Below are positions 17,924-28,078 of a stretch of DNA of 64,000 nt, piece by piece. The stretch lies in assembly GCF_014851805.1 (NCBI RefSeq), contig NZ_JACVAK010000006.1:1-64000 (forward strand). The letters run 5' to 3'. Source of the stretch: Pseudoxanthomonas sp. PXM02. Its GTDB lineage: Bacteria; Pseudomonadota; Gammaproteobacteria; Xanthomonadales; Xanthomonadaceae. The number at the start of each line of letters is the position of its first letter. Within the stretch, counting starts at the first letter, position 1. Below the pieces are notes generated by a model that was not told the DNA's origin, made no database searches, and worked only from the letters and a program-made list of their open reading frames with translations. The translations under genes were made by a program, and so were the position numbers.

Positions 17924-20104
17924 ATGTTACCGCTAACCTTCCCGTCGGGCGACCGGCGGCGCTGGTTGCTGGCCGTGGCGTTGGCCTTGCTGGCATGCGC
18001 GGGCGCGGCACGGGCGGAAGATGGCTATGCGTTGTGGATGCGCTACGTGCCGGCCGACGCCACGTCGTCGGGCGGGTATCGCGCCCCTGCAGGAGACATC
18101 GTTGCGCCCGAGCGGACTGCCACCCAGCGCGTCGCGCGAGAGGAACTGCAGCGCGGACTGTCCGGCCTGCTGGGCATTACGCCTCGCCAGCGCTCCGCTC
18201 CCGGCGGTCGTGCGTTCGTCCTGGGCACGCCGCAGTCATCACCCTGGGTCGCGCCGTTCAGTCGTGACCTGGATGCCCTGGGCGACGAGGGCTATCTGCT
18301 CCGCTCCACGCGGATCGGAGGACACGAGGTGGTCGTGGTGGCCGCGCGCGAAGACATCGGTGTGCTGTACGGCGTCTTCCACCTGCTGCGCCTGATGCAG
18401 ACGGGCGCAGGGCTGGACCGGCTGGAGGTCCGCGAGTCGCCGGCGATCGCGCGGCGTGTCCTCAATCATTGGGACAACCTCGACGGCTACGTCGAGCGTG
18501 GCTATGCCGGCGGGTCGCTGTGGGACTGGCATACGCTGCCGGACTGGCAGGACCCGCGCTACATCGACTACGCCCGGGCGAACGCTTCTCTCGGCATCAA
18601 TGGCAGCGTCCTCAACAACGTCAACGCGAACGCGCTGAGCCTGTCGACTGATTACCTGCGCAAGGCGGAAGCGCTGGCGGACGTGTTCCGCCCTTATGGC
18701 GTCCGCGTGTACCTGAGTGCGCGCTTCAGCGCGCCCCTCGAGATCGGCGGGTTGCGGACCGCCGACCCACTGGATCCGGATGTGCAACGCTGGTGGCGCG
18801 ACAAGGCGGACGAGATCTACGCGCTCATCCCGGATTTCGGTGGTTTCCTGGTCAAGGCCAACTCGGAAGGCCAGCCCGGTCCGCAGGACTACGGACGTTC
18901 GCACGCCGAGGGTGCCAACCTGCTGGCCGACGCATTGGCGCCGCATGGCGGCGTGGTGATGTGGCGCGCCTTCGTCTACGCCCACGACGTGCCGGAGGAT
19001 CGCGCGAAGCAGGCGTACAGCGAGTTCGTCGGCCTGGACGGCGCATTCCGCGGCAACGTGCTACTGCAGGTGAAGAACGGTCCGATCGATTTCCAGCCGC
19101 GCGAGCCGTTCCATCCTCTGTTCGGTGCGATGCCGCGCACCCCGCTGACGATGGAATTCCAGATCACCAAGGAATACCTCGGCTTCGCAACGCACCTGGT
19201 CTATCTGGGGCCGCTGTACGAAGAAGTCCTGAGCGCCGACACCCACGCGCGTGGCTCCGGTTCGACCGTCGCCCGGGTGATCGACGGATCGCTGGACGGC
19301 CACGCGCTGTCCGGCATCGCGGGCGTAGCCAACATCGGCGACGACCGCACATGGAACGGATCGCACTTCGACCAGGCGAACTGGTACGCGTTCGGCCGGC
19401 TGGCCTGGAATCCGCGGCAGTCGGCGCGCGACATCGCGGCCGACTGGGTGGCAATGACGTTCTCGCGCGATCCCGGCGTGGTGACGCCGGTCGTCGACAT
19501 GATGATGGCTTCGCGCGAGGCGGCCGTGGACTACATGACGCCGCTGGGCCTGCACCACGTGATGGCGCGCGGTCACCACTATGGGCCGGGGCCGTGGGTC
19601 GATGGCGGACCGCGTGCGGACTGGACCTCGGTGTACTACCACCGCGCCGACCGCGACGGCATCGGCTTCGACCGCACGTCGCGCGGCAGCGATGCCGTGT
19701 CGCAGTACGCGCCCGACGTCGCAGAAGGGTTCGCCGACGTGGAACGCGTGCCGGAATCGCTGTTGCTGTGGTTCCACCACCTGCCGTGGGAGCACCGCAT
19801 GGCGTCCGGCCGTCCGCTGTGGGACGAACTGGTCCATCGCTACACGCGAGGCGTGCGAAGCGTCGAAGCGATGCAGGCGACATGGGACCGGCTGCAGGGG
19901 AGGGTGGATGCCGAGCGCCACCGGCACGTGGCCGCCTTCCTGCGCATCCAGCGCCACGAGGCGCAGTGGTGGCGCGACGCCAGCGTCGCGTATTTCCAGT
20001 CGCTCAACGGACGCGCAATGCCGGCCGGGGAAACGCCGCCCGCGCATCCGCTGGCGTACTACGTGTCCCTGCAGTTCCCGTTCGCGCCGGGGGATGGACG
20101 ATGA
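17924..20104 (+). CDS. GH67 alpha-glucuronidase, secreted or periplasmic
   Basis: About 726 residues. It removes 4-O-methyl-glucuronic acid from the non-reducing end of xylo-oligosaccharides. Family hallmarks: WDNLDGYVERGYAG, GFLVKANSEGQPGPQDYGR with the acid Glu, LQVKNGPIDFQPREPFHPLFG with an Asp, and MEFQITKEYLGF with a Glu; in characterised GH67 enzymes these carry the acid and the Asp/Glu base pair. A signal peptide (DRRRWLLAVALALLACAGAARA) is evident. The start is uncertain: ATG 17924 overlaps the operator, ATG 17882 would extend it, and TTG/GTG codons lie within the signal peptide. Its stop overlaps the next ATG (ATGA). Confidence 0.93.
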   Translation: MLPLTFPSGDRRRWLLAVALALLACAGAARAEDGYALWMRYVPADATSSGGYRAPAGDIVAPERTATQRVAREELQRGLSGLLGITPRQRSAPGGRAFVLGTPQSSPWVAPFSRDLDALGDEGYLLRSTRIGGHEVVVVAAREDIGVLYGVFHLLRLMQTGAGLDRLEVRESPAIARRVLNHWDNLDGYVERGYAGGSLWDWHTLPDWQDPRYIDYARANASLGINGSVLNNVNANALSLSTDYLRKAEALADVFRPYGVRVYLSARFSAPLEIGGLRTADPLDPDVQRWWRDKADEIYALIPDFGGFLVKANSEGQPGPQDYGRSHAEGANLLADALAPHGGVVMWRAFVYAHDVPEDRAKQAYSEFVGLDGAFRGNVLLQVKNGPIDFQPREPFHPLFGAMPRTPLTMEFQITKEYLGFATHLVYLGPLYEEVLSADTHARGSGSTVARVIDGSLDGHALSGIAGVANIGDDRTWNGSHFDQANWYAFGRLAWNPRQSARDIAADWVAMTFSRDPGVVTPVVDMMMASREAAVDYMTPLGLHHVMARGHHYGPGPWVDGGPRADWTSVYYHRADRDGIGFDRTSRGSDAVSQYAPDVAEGFADVERVPESLLLWFHHLPWEHRMASGRPLWDELVHRYTRGVRSVEAMQATWDRLQGRVDAERHRHVAAFLRIQRHEAQWWRDASVAYFQSLNGRAMPAGETPPAHPLAYYVSLQFPFAPGDGR
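17925..17938. promoter_or_regulatory. xyl-box operator overlapping the GH67 start region
   Basis: TGTTACCGCTAACC, an imperfect copy of the boxes at 4462 and 12233. It overlaps the ATG at 17924, so either translation starts further in or the operator lies inside the coding region. Bound repressor would block the nine-gene GH67 operon. Confidence 0.7.
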
Positions 20105-22080
20105 GCCGCGCGACCCGGCTGTCAGGCAAGGCCATGGCGCTCGTTTTGCTGTTCCTCGCCGGCGGCGCGTACGCACAGGAGGCACCGCTGCTGCACGTGC
20201 TGTTCCAGGACCATGCGGTGCTGCAGCGGGACAGGCCGATCCCGGTATGGGGCAACGCCGGCGCGGGCGCAACGGTTACCGTCACCTTCGCGCGCGAGAC
20301 GGTCACGACGCGTGCGGAGAACGACGGGCGCTGGCGGACGACGCTGCGGCCGCTGGCGACCGGTGGACCGTACGACCTCGTGGCCAGGGCTGGGCAGGCG
20401 ACGCAGGTCGTGCGCGACGTGATGATCGGCGATGTGTGGCTGTGCTCAGGTCAGTCGAACATGGAACTCCCGGTCTGGCGTGCGCTCGACGCCAGCAGCG
20501 AGATCGCCTCGGCCGCGCATCCCCGCATCCGGTTGTTCACCGTGCCGCAGGCGGCGGCGGTGGCGCCGCAGGCTGCGTTCCAGAGTACTACCGCGTGGAA
20601 GGTCGCTTCGCCGGAGACGGCGCGCGATTTTTCCGCCGCCTGCTTCTACTTCGCGCGCGAACTGCAGAAGACCGTCGATGTTCCGATGGGGCTCATCCAG
20701 GCCGCCTGGGGTGGGTCGCGCATCGAAGCCTGGACCGGTGCCGATGCCTTGCGTGCCGGTGGCGGCATGGATGAGGCGCTGGATGTCCTTGCGCGCTACG
20801 CACACGATCCCGCGGCGGCGCTGGCGCAGTGGGGGCGGCATTGGGAGCGCTGGTGGACCGCGCGTGCCGGCGCCGTGCCCGGCGACATGCCGTGGCGGTC
20901 CGATGCCTCCGATACCGGCTGGCGTGCCGCGCCTGCGTCGCTCGGTGCGTGGGAACGCTGGGGCATACCTGCGCTGGCGGATTACAACGGCATGGTCTGG
21001 TACCGCACGCAGGTGACGCTGACGGCGGCTCAGGCCGCGATGCCCGCCACGCTGGAACTGGCGCCGGCCGACGAAACCGACATGACCTGGGTGAACGGCG
21101 TGCCGGTCGGCAGTGGGAGCGGCGCGGGCGAGCCACGCCACTACCGGTTGCCGCCGGGTTTGCTGAAAGCGGGTGCCAACAGGGTGGTGGTTAACGTGCT
21201 GGACACCTATCGCGATGGCGGGCTCGCGGGTCCGGCGAGCGCGCATGCGGTGCGTTTCGACGACGGTACGCGCGTGGTCCTCGACCCATCGTGGCGCTAC
21301 CGGCCCGCGCCCGGCGACGACACGCCGCCCGGCGCGCCGTGGCAGACGGCGAACGGCCTGTCGACGCTGTACAACGGCATGATCGCGCCGCTGGGCGACT
21401 ACGGCCTGCGCGGCATGCTGTGGTACCAGGGCGAGTCCAACACCGGCGAGGGCGCCGCCTATGCCGCGCGGTTGCGCATATTGCGCGACGATTGGCGGCG
21501 GCAGTTCGGCCGTCGCATGCCGCTGCTGGTCGTGCAGCTGGCGGGCTATGGCATGCCGCCGTCCACGCCGGGAGAGAGCGGCTGGGCCGGGCTGCGGGAG
21601 GCGCAACGGCGGGTGGTCGCGGACGATCCGGATGCCGGACTGGCGATCGCCATCGACATCGGCGATGCCTACGACATCCATCCGCCGAACAAACAGGAAC
21701 TGGGCCGACGCCTGGCGCGTGTGGCGCGCCACATCGTCTACGGCGAGCGCGGGCTTGCGCCGTCCGGACCGTCCGCGCACAACGCGACGCATGCCGCCGA
21801 GGGCGTGCGGATCGTGTTCGACGGCGTCACCGGCGCGCTGACGACGACGGGCTCGAACGGTCCCATCGGCTTCGAACTCTGCGACCGGCAAACGCGTTGC
21901 GCGTACGCGGACGCCACGCTCGACGGGAACGCCGTCGTCCTGCGCGGCGAACACGTGATCGATGCGACGCGGGTGCGCTACTGCTGGGCGGACGGCCCGG
22001 TCTGCACGCTGCGCGATACCGCCGGCCTGCCGGCCGGTCCTTTCGAACTTTTCCTCACGACGACCGAGGTGCCCCGATGA
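20101..22080 (+). CDS. SGNH-type esterase (sialate O-acetylesterase family), probable acetylxylan esterase
   Basis: 659 residues with signal peptide ending GGAYA/QEA. SGNH hydrolase blocks are visible: CSGQSNMELP with nucleophile Ser119, WGGSRIEAW, MLWYQGESN, and DIHPPNKQELGRRLA with Asp525 and His527 completing the triad. A beta-sandwich insert lies between the blocks. Annotations of this family often say sialate O-acetylesterase, but members in xylan loci remove acetyl groups from xylo-oligosaccharides, and this context favours that role. Its ATG overlaps the GH67 stop and its stop overlaps the next ATG. Confidence 0.85.
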   Translation: MSRATRLSGKAMALVLLFLAGGAYAQEAPLLHVLFQDHAVLQRDRPIPVWGNAGAGATVTVTFARETVTTRAENDGRWRTTLRPLATGGPYDLVARAGQATQVVRDVMIGDVWLCSGQSNMELPVWRALDASSEIASAAHPRIRLFTVPQAAAVAPQAAFQSTTAWKVASPETARDFSAACFYFARELQKTVDVPMGLIQAAWGGSRIEAWTGADALRAGGGMDEALDVLARYAHDPAAALAQWGRHWERWWTARAGAVPGDMPWRSDASDTGWRAAPASLGAWERWGIPALADYNGMVWYRTQVTLTAAQAAMPATLELAPADETDMTWVNGVPVGSGSGAGEPRHYRLPPGLLKAGANRVVVNVLDTYRDGGLAGPASAHAVRFDDGTRVVLDPSWRYRPAPGDDTPPGAPWQTANGLSTLYNGMIAPLGDYGLRGMLWYQGESNTGEGAAYAARLRILRDDWRRQFGRRMPLLVVQLAGYGMPPSTPGESGWAGLREAQRRVVADDPDAGLAIAIDIGDAYDIHPPNKQELGRRLARVARHIVYGERGLAPSGPSAHNATHAAEGVRIVFDGVTGALTTTGSNGPIGFELCDRQTRCAYADATLDGNAVVLRGEHVIDATRVRYCWADGPVCTLRDTAGLPAGPFELFLTTTEVPR

Positions 22081-23840
22081 AGCTGTTCTCCCTGCGCATC
22101 CCAGAGGACGATCGAGGCGAGGCAGGCGCATGCCGCGGGCGCCGTCGCGGCGCGCGTGGCGTGCTGATCGCCGCACTGCTGGTGCTGGCCACGCACGTGC
22201 ATGCGCAGCCGCCCGCCGCGCCTCCGGTGTACTTCGACTGGTTCGAATACACCGGTCGCGACACCGCCTTCGAGACGCCCCTGCCGGCAGGTTATTACCG
22301 CAATCCGGTGCTGGCGGGTTTCCACGCCGATCCCAGCATCGTCGCCGCCAACGGCAAGTTCTACCTGGTCAACTCCAGCTTCACCTACTTCCCCGGCATT
22401 CCGGTGTTCGAGAGCGCGGACCTGGTGCACTGGAAGCAGATCGGCAACGTCATCGACCGTCCCACGCAGCTGGATTTCGACGGGTTGAGCGTCTCGCGCG
22501 GCATTTTTGCGCCGACCATCGAGTTCCACGAGGGCATGTTCTACGTGGTGACCACGGCCACCGACAGCGGCGGCAACTTCATCGCCACCGCGCGCGACCC
22601 GGCGGGACCGTGGTCGGATCCGCACTGGCTGCCGAGCATCGGCGGCATCGATCCGTCGCTGTTCTTCGACAGCGACGGCAAGGTCTATCTGCTCAACAAC
22701 GACGAACCGCCGGGACCGGCGCGCTACGACGGCCATCGCGCCATCTGGATGCAGCAGATCGACCTGGCGCGCTTCCAGCCGATCGGTCCGCGCAAGGTGC
22801 TCATCGACGGCGGCGTGGAGCCGGAGAAGAATCCGATCTGGATCGAGGGGCCGCACATCTACAAGCGCGACGGCTGGTACTACCTGTCCGATGCGGAGGG
22901 CGGCACCGGGCCGCAGCATTCGCAGGTGGTCCTGCGCAGCCGCGACGTATGGGGGCCCTACGTGCCGTACGCAGGCAATCCCATCCTGACCCAGCGCGAC
23001 CTGTCTGCGGACCGGTCGCTGCCGATCACCAATGCGGGCCACGCCGACCTGGTGGAAGGGCCGGATGGATCGTGGTGGGCGGTTTTCCTCGCCAGCCGCA
23101 ACTACCAGCAGCGCCACTACAACACCGGGCGCGAGACCTACCTGTTGCCGGTGCAGTGGCGCGATGGATGGCCGGAGATCCTGCCCGCCGACCAGACCAT
23201 CCCCTACGTCGTGAAGGCGCCTTCGTGGATGCGCGGCGACGCCACGCAGGCGCCGTCCACCGGCAACTTCGTGCATCGCGACGAATTCGAGGGCCCGGCG
23301 CTCGCCTCGGACTGGCTGCGCGTGCGCGTGCCGAAGACCGCCTGGGCGAACCTGGCCGCACGTCCCGGCTCGCTGGCGCTGACGCCGCTGACGGAAGGCC
23401 TGGAGACGCTTCGCAACCCGGCCTTCCTGGGTCGCCGACAACAGCACCTGCGCTTCGAGGCCAGCACCGAGATGACCGCGCCCGGGGAGGGCGTGGCCGC
23501 CGGACTGGCGGCGTTCCAGAGCGAGGCGTACTGGTACTTCCTCGGCATACGTCGCACGACGGGGAATCGCATGGCGGTGTTCCTGGAAGCGCGCGACGGC
23601 AGCGGCGCCACGCGCACGCTGGCGACGCACGAGATCGAGGCGACCGACGCGCTCCGGCTGAAGATCGAGGGCGACGAGGGTGACTACGGCTTCGCCTTCG
23701 ACGCCGGCGATGGCCGTGGATGGCGGATGCTGGCCAGCAAGGTCGACGGCACCGTGCTGAGTACCGATCGTGCCGGCGGTTTTGTCGGTGCACTGCTGGG
23801 ACCGTACGCGCGCGACGAGCGCGCTCAGAGGAGCGAATGA
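22077..23840 (+). CDS. GH43 beta-xylosidase/alpha-arabinofuranosidase with C-terminal sandwich domain
   Basis: 587 residues. After a signal peptide (LIAALLVLATHVHAQ) a five-bladed propeller starts YYRNPVLAGFHADPSIV. Expected catalytic residues are Asp85 (base), Asp192 in GGIDPSLFF (pKa modulator) and Glu257 in IEGPHIY (acid). From about residue 400 a beta-sandwich like the GH43 C2 domain follows. The combination is typical of beta-xylosidases and arabinofuranosidases acting on xylo-oligosaccharides; the exact linkage cannot be read. Four-base ATGA overlaps on both sides show translational coupling. Confidence 0.88.
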   Translation: MKLFSLRIPEDDRGEAGACRGRRRGARGVLIAALLVLATHVHAQPPAAPPVYFDWFEYTGRDTAFETPLPAGYYRNPVLAGFHADPSIVAANGKFYLVNSSFTYFPGIPVFESADLVHWKQIGNVIDRPTQLDFDGLSVSRGIFAPTIEFHEGMFYVVTTATDSGGNFIATARDPAGPWSDPHWLPSIGGIDPSLFFDSDGKVYLLNNDEPPGPARYDGHRAIWMQQIDLARFQPIGPRKVLIDGGVEPEKNPIWIEGPHIYKRDGWYYLSDAEGGTGPQHSQVVLRSRDVWGPYVPYAGNPILTQRDLSADRSLPITNAGHADLVEGPDGSWWAVFLASRNYQQRHYNTGRETYLLPVQWRDGWPEILPADQTIPYVVKAPSWMRGDATQAPSTGNFVHRDEFEGPALASDWLRVRVPKTAWANLAARPGSLALTPLTEGLETLRNPAFLGRRQQHLRFEASTEMTAPGEGVAAGLAAFQSEAYWYFLGIRRTTGNRMAVFLEARDGSGATRTLATHEIEATDALRLKIEGDEGDYGFAFDAGDGRGWRMLASKVDGTVLSTDRAGGFVGALLGPYARDERAQRSE

Positions 23841-26533
23841 TGATGACGATGGTGTCCGTTTCCCTCGCCCGGCGCGTCGCGCCCGGGCTGTGCGCGCTGG
23901 CGCTGTGCGCAGCTGCGTGGACATCGCCTTCGGCGCAGGCGGCCGACGCGAAGCCGTGGCTCGACGTCTCCCGCAGTTTCGAAGCGCGTGCTGCGGCACT
24001 GGTCGCGGAAATGACCCTGGAGGAGAAGGCCGCGCAGATGCAGAACGCGGCGCCGGCCATCGACCGACTGGGCGTGCCGGCCTACGATTGGTGGAACGAG
24101 GCGCTTCATGGCGTGGCACGCGCCGGACAGGCGACGGTGTTTCCGCAGGCCATCGGCCTGGCGGCCACCTTCGACGTGCCGCTGATGGGCGAGGTGGCCA
24201 CCACCATCAGCGACGAAGCGCGCGCCAAGCACCATCAGTTCGTCCGCGACGGGCAGCACGGCCGCTACCAGGGCCTGACGTTCTGGTCGCCGAACATCAA
24301 CATCTTCCGCGATCCGCGCTGGGGCAGGGGGCAGGAGACCTACGGCGAGGATCCGTACCTCACCGCGCGCATGGGCGTCGCGTTCGTGCGCGGCCTGCAG
24401 GGCGACGACCCGGTGTACCGCAAGCTGGACGCGACCGCGAAGCACCTCGCTGTCCACAGCGGTCCGGAGGCGGACCGCCATCACTTCGACGCGCGGCCGA
24501 GCAAGCGCGACCTGTACGACACCTACCTGCCTGCGTTCGAAGCGCTGGTGAAGGTGGGCGACGTGGACGCGGTGATGGGCGCCTACAACCGCGTCTATGG
24601 CGAATCCGCCAGCGCGAGCAGGTTCCTGCTGCGCGACGTGCTGCGCCGCGACTGGGGCTTCAAGGGCTACGTGGTCTCCGATTGCTGGGCCATCGTCGAC
24701 ATCTGGAAGCACCACAAGATCGTCGCCACGCGCGAGGAGGCCGCCGCGCTGGCGGTGAAGAACGGCACCGAACTGGAATGCGGGGAGGAATATTCCACGC
24801 TGCCCGCGGCGGTGCGGCAGGGCCTGATCAGCGAGGCCAAGATCGACGATGCAGTCACCCGGCTGTTCGCCGCGCGCATGCGGCTGGGCATGTTCGATCC
24901 GCCCGAGCGCGTGCGCTGGGCGCGCATTCCGTACGCGGTCAACCAGGCGCCGGCGCACGACGCACTGGCGGCGAAGGCGGCGCGCGAATCGCTGGTACTG
25001 CTGAAGAACGACGGCCTGTTGCCGCTATCGCGCGACCTGAAGCGGATCGCCGTGGTCGGCCCGACCGCCGACGACACGATGGCGCTGCTCGGCAACTACT
25101 TCGGTACGCCGGCCGCACCGGTGACGATCCTGCAGGGCATCCGTGATGCCGCGAAGGGCGTCGAGGTGAGCTACGCCCGCGGCGTGGACCTGGTGGAAGG
25201 GCGTGACGATCCAGCGGCCACCCCCCTCATCGAGGCCGCCTACCTGCGACCGTCGCCCGATTCTCCCGAGCGCGGTCTGCGCGGCGAATACTTCCGCACG
25301 CAGGATCTGTCCGGGCCGCCCGCCCTGGTGCGCACCGATGCGCAGATCGGCTTCCGCTGGGATCGCGGTTCGCCGACCGACAACCTGCAGGCGCGTGGCG
25401 AGGCTGGACCCGGGCAGGGCGTGCCGAACGATCGCTTCAGCATCCGCTGGAGCGGGCAGCTGCTGCCACCCGTGTCGGGCCACTACCGGATCGAGGCAGC
25501 CGCGGACGACGGCTTCCGCCTGTACGTGGACGGCACGCGCGTGCTCGACCACTGGACCAACAGCGACCGCCTGCGCAGCGACGGCGTGGACCTGGACCTG
25601 GACGCCGGACGCGCCTACGACCTGCGACTGGAGTACTACGACGCCGAACGCGATGCCGGCGTGCGCCTGGCCTGGCGCATGCCGGGCGCCAAACCGCCGT
25701 TCGAGGAGGCCCTCGACATCGCGCGCAACGCCGACGTGGTGGTATTCGTGGGGGGGCTAACCGGCGATGTCGAAGGCGAGGAAATGACGGTCAACTATCC
25801 GGGCTTCGCCGGTGGCGACCGGACCGACCTGCGCCTGCCCGCAACACAGCGTGCCCTGCTGGAAGCGTTGCATGCCACCGGCAAGCCGGTAGTGCTGGTG
25901 CTGACCGGCGGTTCCGCGCTGGCGGTGGACTGGGCGCAGGCGAACCTGCCGGCCATCCTGATGGCCTGGTATCCGGGGCAGCGGGGCGGCACGGCGGTGG
26001 GCGAGACGCTGTTCGGCGACGCGAATCCCGCCGGCCGCCTGCCGGTGACGTTCTACACGGCGGACCAGCCGATGCCGGCGTTCGACGACTACACGATGGA
26101 AGGCCGCACCTACCGCTACTTCCGCGGCACGCCGCTGTATGCGTTTGGACACGGCCTGTCCTACACCCGCTTCGACTACCGCAACCTGCGCACCGACGCA
26201 CGCAAGGTCACCGCGGACGGTCGCCTGCGCGTGCAGGTGGACGTGGCGAACACGGGCAAGCGGGCGGGCGATGAGGTGGTGCAGCTGTACGTCCGTCCGC
26301 TGACGGTTGGCCCCGGCGATCCGCAGCAGGAACTGCGCGGCTTCCAGCGCATCCACCTGGCGGCCGGCGAGCGGCGCACGGTCGTGTTCGAACTGGAGCC
26401 GCAGCAGTCCCTACGCCGCTACGACGAGGCGCGCGGCGCCTACACGGTGCCGCTCGGTCCCTACGAGGTGCGCGTGGGCGGATCCAGTGCCGATATCCGC
26501 GCGCATGCACCTTTCGAGGTCACCGCGAAATGA
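23837..26533 (+). CDS. GH3 beta-xylosidase with PA14 insert
   Basis: 898 residues with signal peptide (to about residue 35, PSAQA). The N-terminal GH3 barrel contains WWNEALHGVARAG, WSPNINIFRDPRWGRGQETYGEDP and the nucleophile Asp282 in GYVVSDCWA. The C-terminal GH3 domain is split by a PA14 domain at about residues 478-617, then resumes with NADVVVFVGGLTGDVEGEEM; a fibronectin-like domain ends the protein. This architecture is usual in xylosidases of Xanthomonas. It releases xylose from short oligosaccharides in the periplasm. GAGGAG precedes ATG 23837, which overlaps the GH43 stop. Confidence 0.92.
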   Translation: MMMTMVSVSLARRVAPGLCALALCAAAWTSPSAQAADAKPWLDVSRSFEARAAALVAEMTLEEKAAQMQNAAPAIDRLGVPAYDWWNEALHGVARAGQATVFPQAIGLAATFDVPLMGEVATTISDEARAKHHQFVRDGQHGRYQGLTFWSPNINIFRDPRWGRGQETYGEDPYLTARMGVAFVRGLQGDDPVYRKLDATAKHLAVHSGPEADRHHFDARPSKRDLYDTYLPAFEALVKVGDVDAVMGAYNRVYGESASASRFLLRDVLRRDWGFKGYVVSDCWAIVDIWKHHKIVATREEAAALAVKNGTELECGEEYSTLPAAVRQGLISEAKIDDAVTRLFAARMRLGMFDPPERVRWARIPYAVNQAPAHDALAAKAARESLVLLKNDGLLPLSRDLKRIAVVGPTADDTMALLGNYFGTPAAPVTILQGIRDAAKGVEVSYARGVDLVEGRDDPAATPLIEAAYLRPSPDSPERGLRGEYFRTQDLSGPPALVRTDAQIGFRWDRGSPTDNLQARGEAGPGQGVPNDRFSIRWSGQLLPPVSGHYRIEAAADDGFRLYVDGTRVLDHWTNSDRLRSDGVDLDLDAGRAYDLRLEYYDAERDAGVRLAWRMPGAKPPFEEALDIARNADVVVFVGGLTGDVEGEEMTVNYPGFAGGDRTDLRLPATQRALLEALHATGKPVVLVLTGGSALAVDWAQANLPAILMAWYPGQRGGTAVGETLFGDANPAGRLPVTFYTADQPMPAFDDYTMEGRTYRYFRGTPLYAFGHGLSYTRFDYRNLRTDARKVTADGRLRVQVDVANTGKRAGDEVVQLYVRPLTVGPGDPQQELRGFQRIHLAAGERRTVVFELEPQQSLRRYDEARGAYTVPLGPYEVRVGGSSADIRAHAPFEVTAK

Positions 26534-26593
26534 GCGAAACGTACCGCGTCATCCCCCATTCTTTCTTTCCACGACGTCCAGGACAGCCGACGC

Positions 26594-28078
26594 ATGGCCA
26601 GCACTGACCACACGCTATCGATCCGGGAAAAGCTGGGCTACAGCCTGGGTGACCTGGCGGCGAACCTGATCTTCCAGACGCTGATCACCTATCTTGCGTT
26701 CTTCTACACCGATGTCTACCTCCTGCCGGCGGCGACGGCGGCGACGATCATCTTCGTGGTCGGCCTGTTGGGTGCCTTCGTATTCACGCCGTTGATCGGC
26801 ATTGCCGCGGACCGCACGTCGACACGCTGGGGCAGGTTCCGGCCGTGGATCCTGTGGACGGCGGTGCCGTTCGGCGTGCTGTCGTTGCTGGCCTTCAGTA
26901 CGCCGGACTTCAGCGAACGCGGGAAAGTCGCTTATGCGTTGATGACCTACAGTCTGCTGGTGCTGGTCTACGCGGCGAACAACCTGCCGTACTCCGCACT
27001 CAGCGGCGTACTGACCGGCAGCATGGCACAACGCAACAGCCTGTCGGCCTATCGGTTCGTCGCGGTGATGATTGCGCAGTTCATCATCCAGGTCCTGCTG
27101 ATGCCGCTGGTGCTGATCCTTGGCGACGGCGACCGCGTGGTCGGCTTCGAACGCGTGATGACCGTTTTCGCCGTGGTAGGGACGGCATTCTTCCTGATTA
27201 CCTTCGCCACCACGCGCGAACGCATCGTGCCGACGAAGGCGCAGTCCGCGGGGGTCATGCAGGACCTCGCGGACCTCGCGCGCAACCGGCCCTGGCAGGT
27301 GATGCTGGCGTTGACGGTACTGGTGTTCGTCAACCTGGCACTGAAGGGCGGCACCTACATCTACTACTTCCAGTACTACATGGACGAAGCGGCGCTGGCG
27401 GCCTTCCTCTCGGACTCGGGGTTCGACGGGTTCATCGCCGCCCTGAACGCGGCGCTCGCCGGCGCAGGCCTATCCGGCTTCACGTGGCCGGAAGATCCCG
27501 CCACCTCCACCTTCAGCCTGTTCAACGGCAGCGGCATCCTCTGCATGATCCTGGGTATCGGCGTATCGCGGAGACTGGCCGATCGCTTCGGCAAGCGTGA
27601 CGTGTTCGGCGGCGCGCTGTTCGTATCGACCCTGTTCCTGCTCGCGTTCTATGTGTTCCCGCCCACTGCTGTCGCGCTGGCATTCGGCGCCTTCATGCTG
27701 CATGGCTTCTGCTACGGGATCACCATTCCGTTGCTGTGGGCGATGATCGCCGACGTCGCCGACTACTCGGAATGGAGGAATCACCGCCGCGCCACCGCCA
27801 TCATCTTCTCCGCCATGCTGTGCGGCCTGAAGATCGGGCTCAGTGTCGGCGGTGCGCTGGTCGCCGGCATCCTGGCGCACTACGGTTACCAGGCGGGCGC
27901 CGACGAACAGTCGGCTGCGGTCGTCGACGGCATCCGTCTGACCGTCAGCGTCTACTGCTCCATTCCCTTCTTGGTCGCAGTAGCGCTGCTCTTTCTCTAT
28001 CGGATCGACAAGCCGATGGAGGCGCGCATCGAACACGAGCTCGACCAGCGTCGTCGCACCGCAGGCGTAGCCGCGTGA
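26594..28078 (+). CDS. GPH-family (glycoside-pentoside-hexuronide) MFS transporter
   Basis: 494 residues, about twelve membrane segments. LSIREKLGYSLGDLAANLIFQT at the start and PLIGIAADRTSTRWGRFRPW after helix 2 are hallmarks of the GPH:cation symporters, which include xylosides and melibiose carriers. It probably brings xylo-oligosaccharides or xylosides across the inner membrane, complementing the monosaccharide porter at 15217. It starts 60 bases after the GH3 gene, the first gap in the operon, and overlaps the following GH43 gene by GTGA. Confidence 0.88.
   Translation: MASTDHTLSIREKLGYSLGDLAANLIFQTLITYLAFFYTDVYLLPAATAATIIFVVGLLGAFVFTPLIGIAADRTSTRWGRFRPWILWTAVPFGVLSLLAFSTPDFSERGKVAYALMTYSLLVLVYAANNLPYSALSGVLTGSMAQRNSLSAYRFVAVMIAQFIIQVLLMPLVLILGDGDRVVGFERVMTVFAVVGTAFFLITFATTRERIVPTKAQSAGVMQDLADLARNRPWQVMLALTVLVFVNLALKGGTYIYYFQYYMDEAALAAFLSDSGFDGFIAALNAALAGAGLSGFTWPEDPATSTFSLFNGSGILCMILGIGVSRRLADRFGKRDVFGGALFVSTLFLLAFYVFPPTAVALAFGAFMLHGFCYGITIPLLWAMIADVADYSEWRNHRRATAIIFSAMLCGLKIGLSVGGALVAGILAHYGYQAGADEQSAAVVDGIRLTVSVYCSIPFLVAVALLFLYRIDKPMEARIEHELDQRRRTAGVAA

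Noticed and set aside
18793..20100. Long open frame upstream of the esterase ATG, in frame with it
   Set aside because: It lies entirely over the GH67 gene in another frame; high GC keeps shadow frames open. The signal peptide starts at 20101.
20101..22080. Enzyme of sialic acid metabolism
   Set aside because: The family name says sialate O-acetylesterase, but all neighbours act on xylan and no sialic acid gene is present.
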